A DNA stretch of 64,000 bases from JBLMYQ01 sp050260055 (GCA_050260055.1 JBLNBO010000047.1:1-64000); one strand, 5' to 3'. Shown: positions 54,177 through 62,607, numbered from the stretch's first letter. The notes: generated by a model from the letters alone, not told the origin. Translations and numbers: made by a program.

Positions 54177-55181
54177 ATGTATAATAAAACGTTATCTATT
54201 GTAGTTCCTGCTTTTAATGAACAAGAAAACATTTTAGAGCTTTATAATAGATTAAAAAATGTTTTAATTGATTATTCTTTTGAAATCATATTTGTTAATG
54301 ATGGCAGTAATGATAAATCTGAGCAGATGATATCAGAAATAGCGAATAAAGATTCAAGGGTGAAGTTAATAAATTTCACACGGAATTTTGGTCACGAAGC
54401 TGCTACAACAGCAGGAATAGAATATGCAAAAGGCGATGCAGTTATCGTTTTGGATGCTGATTTACAGGATCCTCCAGAAATTATTCCTAAAATGGTCGAC
54501 TTATGGCAGGAAGGTTGCGAGGTGGTTTTTGCTCAAAGGAGCAAGCGTCAGGGGGAACCACTATTGAAAAAAATAACATCGCATCTTTTTTATAGATTTC
54601 TTGATATTATATCTGAAACACATATACCCAAAGATACCGGTGATTTCAGGTTAATGGACAGAAAAGTAGTTGAAGATTTTAAGAAATTAAAAGAAAAAAA
54701 TAGATTATTCCGAGGGTTAGCTACATGGGTAGGCTATAATCAAACTGCAATAGAATTTGAAAGGCAGAAAAGATTTGCAGGTAAAACTAAGTATAATTAC
54801 TTTAAACTTTTTAGACTGGCATTAGATAGTATAACTTCATTTTCTACCAAACCACTATTTTTTATTACTATATTAGGATTTTTTATTTCATTTCTTAGTT
54901 TTATTGCGGGAATCATTTTCATATTTATTAAGCTTTTTTACCAGTTCCCTGTTTCAGGCTGGACTTCACTTATAATAACAATATTATTTCTTAATGGATT
55001 TCAGATATTTCTTATTGGAATTGTTGGAGAATATATTGGGAGAATGTTTTTAGAAGTAAAGGATAGGCCTCTGTATTTAATCAGGAATATTGTTGACACT
55101 GAACAAAAGGAGAGCCAAGAATGGAACGATACTTATACCAAGAAATGTATGAGCAGCAAAATAAGCACTGGTGGTTTATAG
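54177..55181 (+). CDS. Polyprenyl-phosphate glycosyltransferase (GtrB/DPM1-like GT2)
   Basis: 334 residues. GT2 catalytic domain (about 1-225): LSIVVPAFNEQENI, FVNDGSNDKSEQ, RNFGHEAATTAGIEYA, VLDADLQDPPEII (about 93-105, metal site), KDTGDFRLMDRKVV, and RFAGKTKYN. Two C-terminal membrane helices (about 232-260 and 270-295) hold it at the membrane. Such enzymes charge undecaprenyl phosphate with one sugar for use outside the cell, and usually need a flippase and a GT-C transferase; neither is seen here. It has its own promoter; a weak GAGAGGG site lies 13 bases before the ATG. The next gene overlaps by 61 bases. Confidence 0.9.
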   Translation: MYNKTLSIVVPAFNEQENILELYNRLKNVLIDYSFEIIFVNDGSNDKSEQMISEIANKDSRVKLINFTRNFGHEAATTAGIEYAKGDAVIVLDADLQDPPEIIPKMVDLWQEGCEVVFAQRSKRQGEPLLKKITSHLFYRFLDIISETHIPKDTGDFRLMDRKVVEDFKKLKEKNRLFRGLATWVGYNQTAIEFERQKRFAGKTKYNYFKLFRLALDSITSFSTKPLFFITILGFFISFLSFIAGIIFIFIKLFYQFPVSGWTSLIITILFLNGFQIFLIGIVGEYIGRMFLEVKDRPLYLIRNIVDTEQKESQEWNDTYTKKCMSSKISTGGL

Positions 55182-55861
55182 GAAGAACTAGAATAATACT
55201 ATCTATGATTGACAAATATTTAATGAAAAATAGAGAAAAGCCAATTAAAATACTTGATATTGGATGCGGGACAGGGAAAATACTTAAGGAAATCAGCAGT
55301 TATGGTGAAGCATACGGTATGGATTCTTCAGAAGAGGCTATTGATTTCTGTAAGCAGTATTCTATAGAAAATGTTAAAAAGGGATTCCTGCCAGAAGAAA
55401 ATCCTTATCTAGGTGAATTATTTGATATTATCTTAGCATTAGATGTTCTTGAGCATATTGATGATGATGGGAAAGTTTTAAAGTGCATTTATGATATGTT
55501 ATCAGAAGATGGAATCGGTATTATTACTGTGCCAGCTTTCATGTTTTTATGGAGTAAACATGATGAGTTAAACCATCATAAAAGGAGATACTTGTTAACC
55601 GAGTTGGATAATAAATTAAGAGAAGCTGGATTAAAAGTTCAAAAAATTTCTTATTTTAACTTTATTCTTTTCTTACCAGTAGTTATAGTCAGGATGCTTG
55701 GCAAAATAATGGCAAGAAAAAGTAATAAGTCTGACCTAACCTATTCAAATTCTTTTTTTAATCTTATTTTTAAAGAAATGTTTTCTTTTGAAAGGCACTT
55801 GCTAAGCTGTTTTAATCTTCCTTTTGGAGTATCGATTATTGCTATAGTTAATAAAATATAA
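55121..55861 (+). CDS. Class I SAM-dependent methyltransferase
   Basis: 246 residues. Motifs: YEQQNKHWWFIGRTRII at the N-terminus, a pattern typical of a methyltransferase family in glycan loci; ILDIGCGTGKILKEI (AdoMet motif I, about 43-57); GMDSSEEAIDFC (strand 2); ILALDVLEHIDDDGKVLK (post-I/IV). GGAGAG lies 6 bases before ATG 55121, inside the previous gene, so the 61-base overlap is real and suggests translational coupling with the polyprenyl transferase. It ends at a terminator, closing the glycan locus. Confidence 0.9.
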   Translation: MERYLYQEMYEQQNKHWWFIGRTRIILSMIDKYLMKNREKPIKILDIGCGTGKILKEISSYGEAYGMDSSEEAIDFCKQYSIENVKKGFLPEENPYLGELFDIILALDVLEHIDDDGKVLKCIYDMLSEDGIGIITVPAFMFLWSKHDELNHHKRRYLLTELDNKLREAGLKVQKISYFNFILFLPVVIVRMLGKIMARKSNKSDLTYSNSFFNLIFKEMFSFERHLLSCFNLPFGVSIIAIVNKI

Positions 55862-55886
55862 ATTAACCAACCTGCGTATTATTCCT

Positions 55887-55923
55887 AATAATGAGCATAT
55901 TATTAATTGATATGCTCATTATT
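55887..55923 (+). terminator. Intrinsic terminator closing the glycan locus
   Basis: Perfect 14-bp inverted repeat (55887-55900 with 55910-55923; core ATGAGCATAT) with a 9-base loop, followed by TTTT. Confidence 0.85.
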
Positions 55924-55931
55924 TTTTAGGA

Positions 55932-56426
55932 GTGATACCGCTGAAATTTAAGTTTCCATTTAAAATAATAAATCTTGAAAACCAGCAAATCGAAAAAAGG
56001 TTAATATTGCTTTCGATATTTAGCTTTGCTTTGCTAATTATTATTCAAATAATTATGATGAACCCATTCGCAAGGAATGTACTCACTCAGGAAGAGAAAG
56101 TAGAAGGAGTGTTTTTACAAAAATCAAATGAAGCAATTGATAAAGGTGAGTTGGTGTTAGAGTTAGTTAATTGCAACAGTATGGATAAACTATGGGTAAT
56201 GGTTAATGGAAAAAGGGTTGCAAGATTTCTAGGAAATAGAGTTAGGATATCTGTATGCGATGGTGAGTTAATTGAAATTGATTCGACCGAAACAAGTAAG
56301 TCGGCAAAAGTAAAAATAGCAAGCTTTAGTAACAACCTTTCTATTGAAAAAAGCCATAATGTCATTGAAACTCAAAAAAATATTGAGACTATTGCTAGGA
56401 TCAGGGTTACAAGAGGGGTATATTAA
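55932..56426 (+). CDS. Hypothetical membrane-anchored protein
   Basis: About 160 residues that I do not recognise. A basic N-terminus (LKFKFPFKIINL) is followed by one membrane helix at about 25-45 (LILLSIFSFALLIIIQIIMM), then an outer domain of about 115 residues rich in beta-strand patterns (GELVLELVNCNSMDKLWVMVNGKRVARFLGN, shown only as position about 72-102) and two cysteines. The frame is clear but the start is odd. AGGAG (55928-55932) would overlap the GTG at 55932, while the codon at the right spacing is CTG 55941. It lies after a terminator and before cmk. Function unknown. Confidence 0.65.
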   Translation: MIPLKFKFPFKIINLENQQIEKRLILLSIFSFALLIIIQIIMMNPFARNVLTQEEKVEGVFLQKSNEAIDKGELVLELVNCNSMDKLWVMVNGKRVARFLGNRVRISVCDGELIEIDSTETSKSAKVKIASFSNNLSIEKSHNVIETQKNIETIARIRVTRGVY

Positions 56427-56434
56427 CTATCCTC

Positions 56435-56463
56435 TTGTACATATTGTTCAGTTGCTATATAAT
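56435..56463 (+). promoter_or_regulatory. Promoter of the cmk-plsC genes
   Basis: TTGTAC (56435-56440) and TATAAT (56458-56463) with a 17-base spacer, 44 bases before the cmk ATG. Confidence 0.65.
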
Positions 56464-56507
56464 ATTTCTCAGCTTGATTCATACCAAAGGCTTTAAAGGG
56501 GTTAACG

Positions 56508-57182
56508 ATGATTTGCGATAATCAGAAAAAGTTTGCGATAGCAATAGATGGACCAGCTGGGGCAGGAAAAAGTACAGTTGCAAAATTAGCTGCAAAAAGG
56601 CTTGGAATTGTTTACATAGATACAGGTGCAATGTATAGAGCTGTTGCGCTTTATATGATTAGAAAGGGAATTGACACAAAGGATTGCGAAAGAGTTTCTT
56701 GCAGTGTAAAAGATATTGATATTTCAATTAAGTTAGGTGAAAACGGGCAAGAAGTCTTTTTAGGAGATGAGAATGTCAATAACCTGATTAGGACTCCTGA
56801 GGTTTCAACAGGTTCTTCAAATGTGGGCGCTTTTCTTGAAGTTAGAAAGAAACTAGTGGATATCCAAAGAAAAATCGCTAGTGAAAATAATGTTGTTATG
56901 GATGGCAGAGATATTGGGACTAATGTACTTCCTAACGCTGATTTAAAGATATTTCTGACAGCGTCTGTTGAAGCTAGAGCACAAAGAAGGTATGATGAAT
57001 TAAAGAAAAAAGGTTATGACAATATTTCGATTAAAGAGATTGAAAATGAAATAAAAGAGCGCGATTATAATGATATGAATAGAGAACATGACCCATTAAA
57101 GATTGCAGAGGATGCGGTTGTTATTGATACTACGAACCTTACCATCGAACAGGCGGTTGAAGAAATATTAGGGAAATTATAA
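56508..57182 (+). CDS. cmk: Cytidylate kinase
   Basis: Phosphorylates CMP and dCMP with ATP. 224 residues, the usual length. P-loop IDGPAGAGKST (about 12-22), then IDTGAMYRAVAL (about 37-48), substrate-binding RTPEVSTGSS, catalytic DGRDIGT (about 130-136), and the LID region RAQRRYDEL (about 156-164). AAAGGGG precedes the ATG. The order cmk-plsC-ispH-rpsA is conserved in many Clostridia. Confidence 0.97.
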   Translation: MICDNQKKFAIAIDGPAGAGKSTVAKLAAKRLGIVYIDTGAMYRAVALYMIRKGIDTKDCERVSCSVKDIDISIKLGENGQEVFLGDENVNNLIRTPEVSTGSSNVGAFLEVRKKLVDIQRKIASENNVVMDGRDIGTNVLPNADLKIFLTASVEARAQRRYDELKKKGYDNISIKEIENEIKERDYNDMNREHDPLKIAEDAVVIDTTNLTIEQAVEEILGKL

Positions 57183-57218
57183 ATAAAAATAGTAAAAGAG
57201 AATTAAGTGGGTGCAAAT

Positions 57219-57812
57219 GTGTTAAGAGAATTGATACAAACATCAGGTTTTATATATTTTTCTATATTTCATAGACTTGAATTTATTGGTATGGAAAATA
57301 TCCCTAAACAAGGGGCAGCCATTCTTTATGCCAATCATATAAGTAATGCTGATCCCGTTATTGCGACTTGCCGAATTAAGAGAATGATTTATTTTATGGC
57401 AAAGGAAGAGCTTTTTAAAGGTAAATTATTGACACGTTTCTGGACTAACATTGGTGCTTTCCCAGTAAAAAGAGGAACCGGAGATATTAGTGCGATAAAA
57501 AAATCTATTGAGTGTCTTAAAGCAGGTTATATACTTGGGATGTTTCCTGAGGGGACAAGAAGAAGAAAAGATAAGCATCCAGAGCCAAAACCCGGTCTTG
57601 CTCTTCTTGCAATCAGGTCCAAATCACCGGTAATGCCTGTTGTGATAACTGATAGGCCTAAATGCTTTAATAAAATTAAGGTTATTTATGGAAAGCCCTT
57701 TGAGCTTACTGAGTATTATGATAAAAAATTATCCATGAATGAATATGCTGAAATATCTAAAAAATTAATGGATGAAGTAGAAAAATTAAAACAATTGAAA
57801 AATGAAAATTAA
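57219..57812 (+). CDS. plsC: 1-acyl-sn-glycerol-3-phosphate acyltransferase
   Basis: Membrane-associated acyltransferase making phosphatidic acid. About 197 residues. Block I NHISNADP (HX4D, catalytic), block II FPVKRGTGDISAI with the conserved Arg, block III FPEGTRRR, block IV SPVMPVVI. The N-terminal hydrophobic stretch (about 8-20) docks to the membrane. The start is uncertain: GTG 57219 follows GTGGGTG; GTG 57207 is in frame 12 bases earlier. It starts 36 bases after cmk. Confidence 0.93.
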   Translation: MLRELIQTSGFIYFSIFHRLEFIGMENIPKQGAAILYANHISNADPVIATCRIKRMIYFMAKEELFKGKLLTRFWTNIGAFPVKRGTGDISAIKKSIECLKAGYILGMFPEGTRRRKDKHPEPKPGLALLAIRSKSPVMPVVITDRPKCFNKIKVIYGKPFELTEYYDKKLSMNEYAEISKKLMDEVEKLKQLKNEN

Positions 57813-57892
57813 TTATGATAAAAGCTTTTATTTAAAAATATTTTTGAGGATTTTAGAGTTTATGTCTGTAAAATTAAGGAAGGTGTAGTATC

Positions 57893-60196
57893 TTGGAGTT
57901 AGTTGTTGCAAAGACCGCAGGGTTTTGCTTTGGAGTAAATAGAGCTGTGACTATGGCAAATGAGGAAGTTGAGAGAACCAACGGCAAAAAGATATATTCC
58001 TTAGGGCCTATTATACATAATAAACAGGTAAGTGAAAATTTTGAGAAAAAAGGTTTAAAAGTAATCAATGATATTTCTGAAATTAAAGAAGGAGATGTCT
58101 TAATAATCAGGGCTCATGGAGTACCGGAAAACATTTATAGGGCTGCTCAGGAAAAGGGAATAACTATAGTTGATGCAACGTGTCCGTTTGTGAAGAAGAT
58201 TCACAGCAAAGTATCAGAGCATTCTGCTAAAGGGTATAAAACAATAATTGTAGGAGATAAGAACCATCCAGAGGTTATCGGGATAAAAGGATGGGATCAA
58301 GATGCGATTGTCATAGGCGAAGAGATTGAAGCTGAGAAACTTGATTTGGAAGGACAGGTATGCGTTGTAGCTCAGACAACCATTACCAAGGATAAGTGGG
58401 ATAATACCTGTAGAATTATTAGCGATAAAATTCCAAAATGCGAATTTTTTAATACAATTTGCAATGCCACATCAGAGAGGCAGGAAGAAGCTAAAGGAAT
58501 CTCCAAAAGGGTTGATGTAATGCTTGTCATTGGTGATCCTAACAGCTCTAATTCACAGAAACTGTATGAGATATGTAAAAAACATTGTGCTAGAACTTAC
58601 TTTATAGAAAATGCAGAGCAAATAGATAAGAATTGGTTTATTAGTCAAAAAACAGAAAATTTTCAGAAGCAAGCAGTGCAAGGCAAGAGGGAGCGAGGAA
58701 ACGGAGCATATATTGAATATGTGAGTACCGCAGCGACTGAAGAAACGCAGCAATGCGAAGCTTATCAAAATTTTAGGGTGGGTATAACTGCGGGGGCATC
58801 AGTACCCGAACATATAATCAAGGAGGTAATCAACATCATGGCTGAGAATGAAAAACAAAATGGGGAAGAAATGAGTTTTGAAGAATTATTTGAAGGTTCA
58901 ATAAAAAGAATCGAGCCTGAAGAAGTATTAAAAGGAAAGGTTATACGAGTATCCAATAACGAAGTTTTCGTAGATTTGGGCTATAAAGCTGATGGTATAA
59001 TACCAAAGGAAGAATTTTCGGACAATACTGAAGAGATTCCTTCGGAGATATATAAAGCCGGAGATGAAATTGATGTATATGTTATTAAGGTAAATGATGG
59101 CGATGGAAATGTACTTCTTTCAAGAAAGAGAATTGAATACCTTAAAGGCTGGGACAAAATAGAAGAGGCATACAAAAGTGGAGAATTCGTTAAAGGTATT
59201 GTTAATGAAGTTGTAAACGGAGGAGTAATTGCTGTTGTAACAGGAATTAGGGTATTTATTCCGATGTCACAATTTTCGGACAAGCCTGGTCAGGATTTGC
59301 TGCAATATATAAAGAAACCTGTAATGCTAAAGTTGATTGATTTTAACAAGGAAAGAAAAAAGGTTGTAGGTTCCCGAAGGGCTTTTCTTTTAAAAGAAAG
59401 GGAAGAAAACAAAAAGAAATGCTGGGATACTATAGGCGTTGGGCAGACTGTAAAAGGAATTGTCAAAAGACTTACTGATTTTGGTGCTTTTGTTGATATA
59501 GGAGGAATTGATGGCTTGATTCATGTTTCTGAACTTTCATGGGGAAAAATTAAGCATCCTTCTGAGATTGTAAGGGAAGGGCAAGAGGTAGAAGTAAGAA
59601 TTATTGATATGGATAAAGAAAAAGATAAAGTTTCTCTTAGTTATAAGAAGACGCTTGATGATCCTTGGGAAACTGGAATAAAGTCTTATCAGGTTGGAGA
59701 CGTAGTTAAAGGTAAGGTTGTAAATATGATGCCATTCGGGGCTTTTGTAGAATTTGCTCTAGGCTTAACTGGTTTGGTACATATATCCCAGATTTCAAAT
59801 AAAAGAATAGGCAAACCACAAGAAGTATTGGAGATTAATCAAGAGGTTGAGGCGAAAATTACAGAAATTAATTTGGAAAATAAAAAGATTTCACTGAGCA
59901 TAAAAGAATTACTGCCTGCAATTGAGATTGAAACCAAAAAAACTGAGGCTTCAAGTAAAAATAATGAGGATGAAGAAATTCCTTCAGAGCATAAGGAAGA
60001 AATGAATTTAACATTAGGAGATTTATTAAATAAAGCATCGGACAGTACAGCAGTAATTAAAAAAGAAACATCTGCTATCGAAAAGGTTTCAGGCAAAAAG
60101 GCACTAGAAAAAGTATCGGATAAGAAAGCTATTGAAAAAGTTGAAGAAAAGCCGCTGGTTATAGTAGATAACAAGGCAGATAAAAAAGAAGAATAA
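57893..60196 (+). CDS. ispH: Bifunctional 4-hydroxy-3-methylbut-2-enyl diphosphate reductase / 30S ribosomal protein S1
   Basis: Fusion found in many Clostridia. The N-terminal part (about 1-312) is IspH/LytB, the last enzyme of the MEP isoprenoid pathway, with three iron-sulfur cysteines in AGFCFGVNRAV, DATCPFVKKIH and FNTICNATSERQEE, plus RAHGVPE and DKNHPEVIG. The C-terminal part has four S1 RNA-binding repeats (about 345-415, 432-500, 517-587, 603-673; e.g. FGAFVDIGGIDGLIHVSEL), then a charged tail. Residues 258-294 are a 37-residue insertion not expected in IspH, encoded by a palindromic element (58664-58774). An internal AAGGAGGT before ATG 58838 may allow separate S1 synthesis. TTG start after AAGGAAGGTG. 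Confidence 0.95.
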   Translation: MELVVAKTAGFCFGVNRAVTMANEEVERTNGKKIYSLGPIIHNKQVSENFEKKGLKVINDISEIKEGDVLIIRAHGVPENIYRAAQEKGITIVDATCPFVKKIHSKVSEHSAKGYKTIIVGDKNHPEVIGIKGWDQDAIVIGEEIEAEKLDLEGQVCVVAQTTITKDKWDNTCRIISDKIPKCEFFNTICNATSERQEEAKGISKRVDVMLVIGDPNSSNSQKLYEICKKHCARTYFIENAEQIDKNWFISQKTENFQKQAVQGKRERGNGAYIEYVSTAATEETQQCEAYQNFRVGITAGASVPEHIIKEVINIMAENEKQNGEEMSFEELFEGSIKRIEPEEVLKGKVIRVSNNEVFVDLGYKADGIIPKEEFSDNTEEIPSEIYKAGDEIDVYVIKVNDGDGNVLLSRKRIEYLKGWDKIEEAYKSGEFVKGIVNEVVNGGVIAVVTGIRVFIPMSQFSDKPGQDLLQYIKKPVMLKLIDFNKERKKVVGSRRAFLLKEREENKKKCWDTIGVGQTVKGIVKRLTDFGAFVDIGGIDGLIHVSELSWGKIKHPSEIVREGQEVEVRIIDMDKEKDKVSLSYKKTLDDPWETGIKSYQVGDVVKGKVVNMMPFGAFVEFALGLTGLVHISQISNKRIGKPQEVLEINQEVEAKITEINLENKKISLSIKELLPAIEIETKKTEASSKNNEDEEIPSEHKEEMNLTLGDLLNKASDSTAVIKKETSAIEKVSGKKALEKVSDKKAIEKVEEKPLVIVDNKADKKEE
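58656..58774. mobile_element. Candidate palindromic element inserted in frame within ispH
   Basis: The 111 nt at 58664-58774 (37 codons) are flanked by 8-base direct copies of AAAATTTT (58656-58663 and 58767-58774). The ends are also inverted repeats, AAAATTTTCAGAAGC against GCTTATCAAAATTTT (13 of 15 match). An inner dyad CATAT-ATTGA-ATATG lies near the centre. By hand count the insert is about 46% G+C, above its surroundings. Removal joins ENF to RVGITAGAS, restoring the normal IspH arrangement. The arrangement resembles the in-frame palindromic elements known from Rickettsia, but I know no such family here. Confidence 0.6.
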
Positions 60197-60242
60197 TATA
60201 TAAAATGAAAAACCTCGATTAAGAGGTTTTTCATTTTATATA
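60197..60242. terminator. Bidirectional intrinsic terminator after ispH-rpsA
   Basis: Perfect 20-bp inverted repeat (60197-60216 with 60223-60242; core AAAAACCTC/GAGGTTTTT) with a 6-base loop. It serves both the ispH-rpsA fusion and the convergent PH-domain gene. Confidence 0.92.
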
Positions 60243-60251
60243 GAATAAAAA

Positions 60252-60623
60252 TTAATTGGCTTCATCTGCAACCCCGTAAATTTCCCTGCCTTTAATACCT
60301 GCTTTTGCGCGCTCCTCTTCTACCATTCTACTTAGCATTTCTTTTACTTCACTTGCATTTTTAACTTTTTCTATATTAAAGGTCCTATCACTTGAATCAG
60401 CAGTAAAAAGTACTATTGTTCCAACTCCGCACATTTTATCTACAAGGGTTTTTACAAGTTTAAAGTCAAGTATTCTATAAAGCAATATTTCATTTTCAGT
60501 TGTTGTAAAAAGACCTTTTGTTATTATGAGTTTGTTATCTCTTACAGTATACTTGGTAAAAGTAATGGGCAGACCGAGAATTCTTTTCCTGTCATGCCAG
60601 ACAGGCTGTATTGGAGAATCCAT
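60252..60623 (-). CDS. Small bacterial PH-domain protein (bPH2/YdbS-like)
   Basis: About 123 residues. The central YTVRDNKLIITKGLFTTTENEILLYRILDFKLVKTLVDKM pattern (about 26-65, given only in part by key words YTV, LIITKG, LLYRI) is typical of the bPH_2 (DUF304) fold, with GTIVLFTADSSDRTFNIEKV as the second sheet and a C-terminal helix EVKEMLSRMVEEER. It has no membrane helix, unlike YdbS/YdbT. I place the start at ATG 60623 with GGAGG seven bases upstream; TTG 60629 is too close to that site. Function of bacterial PH proteins is mostly unknown; binding or scaffold roles are proposed. Confidence 0.85.
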   Translation of the reverse strand: MDSPIQPVWHDRKRILGLPITFTKYTVRDNKLIITKGLFTTTENEILLYRILDFKLVKTLVDKMCGVGTIVLFTADSSDRTFNIEKVKNASEVKEMLSRMVEEERAKAGIKGREIYGVADEAN

Positions 60624-60794
60624 ATCCAAACCTCCGATATCATAATATTTTAATTAATTATAATACATTATTTGGAATTATAAAATACTAAAATAGATTT
60701 TCAGCTTACTACAATCGACATAAAAATGTAAATTATATCAAAAAAAGATAAAAGTCGAGTCTGGAATAAAAAATATGTTTAATTTTTCTAATAT

Positions 60795-60810
60795 ATGATA
60801 TAATTATCAT
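60795..60810 (+). promoter_or_regulatory. Candidate -10 with overlapping dyad upstream of the second pilus-type gene set
   Basis: TATAAT (60799-60804) lies inside a dyad ATGATA-TAAT-TATCAT (60795-60810). No good -35 is seen at 16-18 bases, which would fit a promoter that needs an activator. About 60 bases separate it from the GTG start at 60867. Confidence 0.4.
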
Positions 60811-60866
60811 GATATGTTTTCATATTCTAGAAATATTATGTAAACCAATGATACGGGAGAAAAAAT

Positions 60867-62501
60867 GTGTCTAATAACTTAAGAAAAAGATTTGGAGAGT
60901 ATCTGAATTCAAAAAATCTAATTACAGACTCAAAAATCGAAGAAGCTCTTGCATATCAAAAAGAAAACCCAAAACTTAAAATCGGTGAAATACTCTATAA
61001 GCTTGGATTTCTTGATCAAGAACAAGTTCTAAGACAGCTGTCTGAATTTCTAAGTATAAAGTATATCATACTTGATGGCGTTATAATGCCTGAAGAGTTA
61101 TCTCAGCTATTTTCGTTTGATTTTATGACTAATAACAATTTTGCTCCTTTTGAATTAAGCAATGGCGTGTTAAAAATCGCCATAGATGATATAAACAATT
61201 TTGAATTAAAGGCAAGTATAGATTCAATTGCATCCAAAAAACACATTTCTACAGAGTATTTCATTTCATTTATAAGTCAGATAAAGAAATATCTTGATAA
61301 CAATTTTATTGAGAAAGTATCTTTCGATAAAGATATTCCCCAACTTGTTGATTTTATTATTGAAGAAGGAATAAAAAGGAATAGCAGCGATATACATATT
61401 GAACCTGTAACTAAAAACAGGATTAGAATTCGATATAGAATAGATGGACAAATGGTTCTAAGTAAAATCGGAATACCAAAAGAGGAATATGAAGAAGTAG
61501 TATCAAGGATTAAAATTCTTGCAAATCTTAACACAACCGAAAAGAGAAGGCCGCAAGATGGGCATATTTCTGATTTCAAATGCAAAGATGGTAATTTGTT
61601 TGATATAAGAGTTTCCATAGTCTCAATTGCACATGGAGAGAAAGTGGTATTAAGATTATTAAACAAGAACGAACAGGTTAAAGAGCTAGAAGAGCTAGGA
61701 TTTAACGAATATCAGGTTTCGATGATAAAAAACATTATTAAACACAAAAATGGAATAATTTTTGTAACTGGTGCAACTGGTATGGGTAAATCAACAACCT
61801 TGTATACAACACTGCATATCTTGAATCGTATTTTTTCTAATGTAATTACATTGGAAAACCCTATCGAAAGAACCATAGAAGGCTTGAATCAAGTAAACAT
61901 AAATGAAGCTATTGGAATAACCTTTTCAAGTACATTGAGGACTGTTTTAAGACAAGATCCGGATGTAATTATGGTCGGAGAGATAAGGGACAAGGAAACC
62001 TTGTCCATAGCTTTGGAAGCAAGTATGACCGGTCATGTTGTTTTAACAACCTTACATACCAATTCGGCAGTACAGACAATCGATAGAGTAAACTCAATGG
62101 GAATAGATATGTATAATTTCGCAGCGAGTTTACTTCTCATAGCCTCTCAGAAATTAATTAAAAAATTATGTACTTCATGCAGAATCGAGTATTCGCCTAA
62201 CAGTGAAGATCTTGCATATATAAGCAGTGTTATTAAAGAACCAATAGATAAAAATATTAAGATTTATAAAAGCTGCGGATGCAGTAAATGCAACAACGGA
62301 TATTTAGGAAGAGAAGTTATTTGCGAATTATTTGAAAAAGATGAAGCTATCGAAAAGCTTCTTATAAATAAGGCATCATCGGCAGAAGTGCAAGCACACC
62401 TAGATAGTACAGGATTTAAGAGTATTAAATATCATGCACTTCAAAAGGTTTTAAAAGGTATAACCTCACTTGATGAGGTGAAATCGATTTTTGCTGAATA
62501 G
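60867..62501 (+). CDS. Second PilB/GspE-type assembly ATPase
   Basis: 544 residues, type II secretion/type IV pilus ATPase. N-terminal MshEN-like domain (about 1-145; FGEYLNSKNLITDSKIEEAL), SDIHIEP (about 173-179), Walker A variant GATGMGKST (about 302-310, rather than GPTGSGKST), Asp box ITLENPIE with Asn instead of the usual Asp, Walker B DPDVIMVGEIRDKE, His box TGHVVLTTLHTNS, and zinc cysteines CTSC and CSKC (about 431-475). GTG start after GGGAG; the nearby ATG is out of frame. A paralogue of the PilB at 20109, but diverged and in a different context, with PilO- and PilM-like genes downstream. Confidence 0.9.
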   Translation: MSNNLRKRFGEYLNSKNLITDSKIEEALAYQKENPKLKIGEILYKLGFLDQEQVLRQLSEFLSIKYIILDGVIMPEELSQLFSFDFMTNNNFAPFELSNGVLKIAIDDINNFELKASIDSIASKKHISTEYFISFISQIKKYLDNNFIEKVSFDKDIPQLVDFIIEEGIKRNSSDIHIEPVTKNRIRIRYRIDGQMVLSKIGIPKEEYEEVVSRIKILANLNTTEKRRPQDGHISDFKCKDGNLFDIRVSIVSIAHGEKVVLRLLNKNEQVKELEELGFNEYQVSMIKNIIKHKNGIIFVTGATGMGKSTTLYTTLHILNRIFSNVITLENPIERTIEGLNQVNINEAIGITFSSTLRTVLRQDPDVIMVGEIRDKETLSIALEASMTGHVVLTTLHTNSAVQTIDRVNSMGIDMYNFAASLLLIASQKLIKKLCTSCRIEYSPNSEDLAYISSVIKEPIDKNIKIYKSCGCSKCNNGYLGREVICELFEKDEAIEKLLINKASSAEVQAHLDSTGFKSIKYHALQKVLKGITSLDEVKSIFAE

Positions 62502-62607
62502 ATTAGGCTTAACTCCCATCCAAGCCTTCTCTTGAAATATAGCGAGGTGAAGGATTGCAGTTTCCGTTCTAAACGAGGGGAAGAAATAAAGGGAGAGGAT
62601 AGTTCAT

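Noticed and set aside
57817..57830. Perfect palindrome ATAAAAGCTTTTAT before ispH
   Set aside because: A 14-base AT-rich palindrome without a GC core or associated promoter; could easily be chance.
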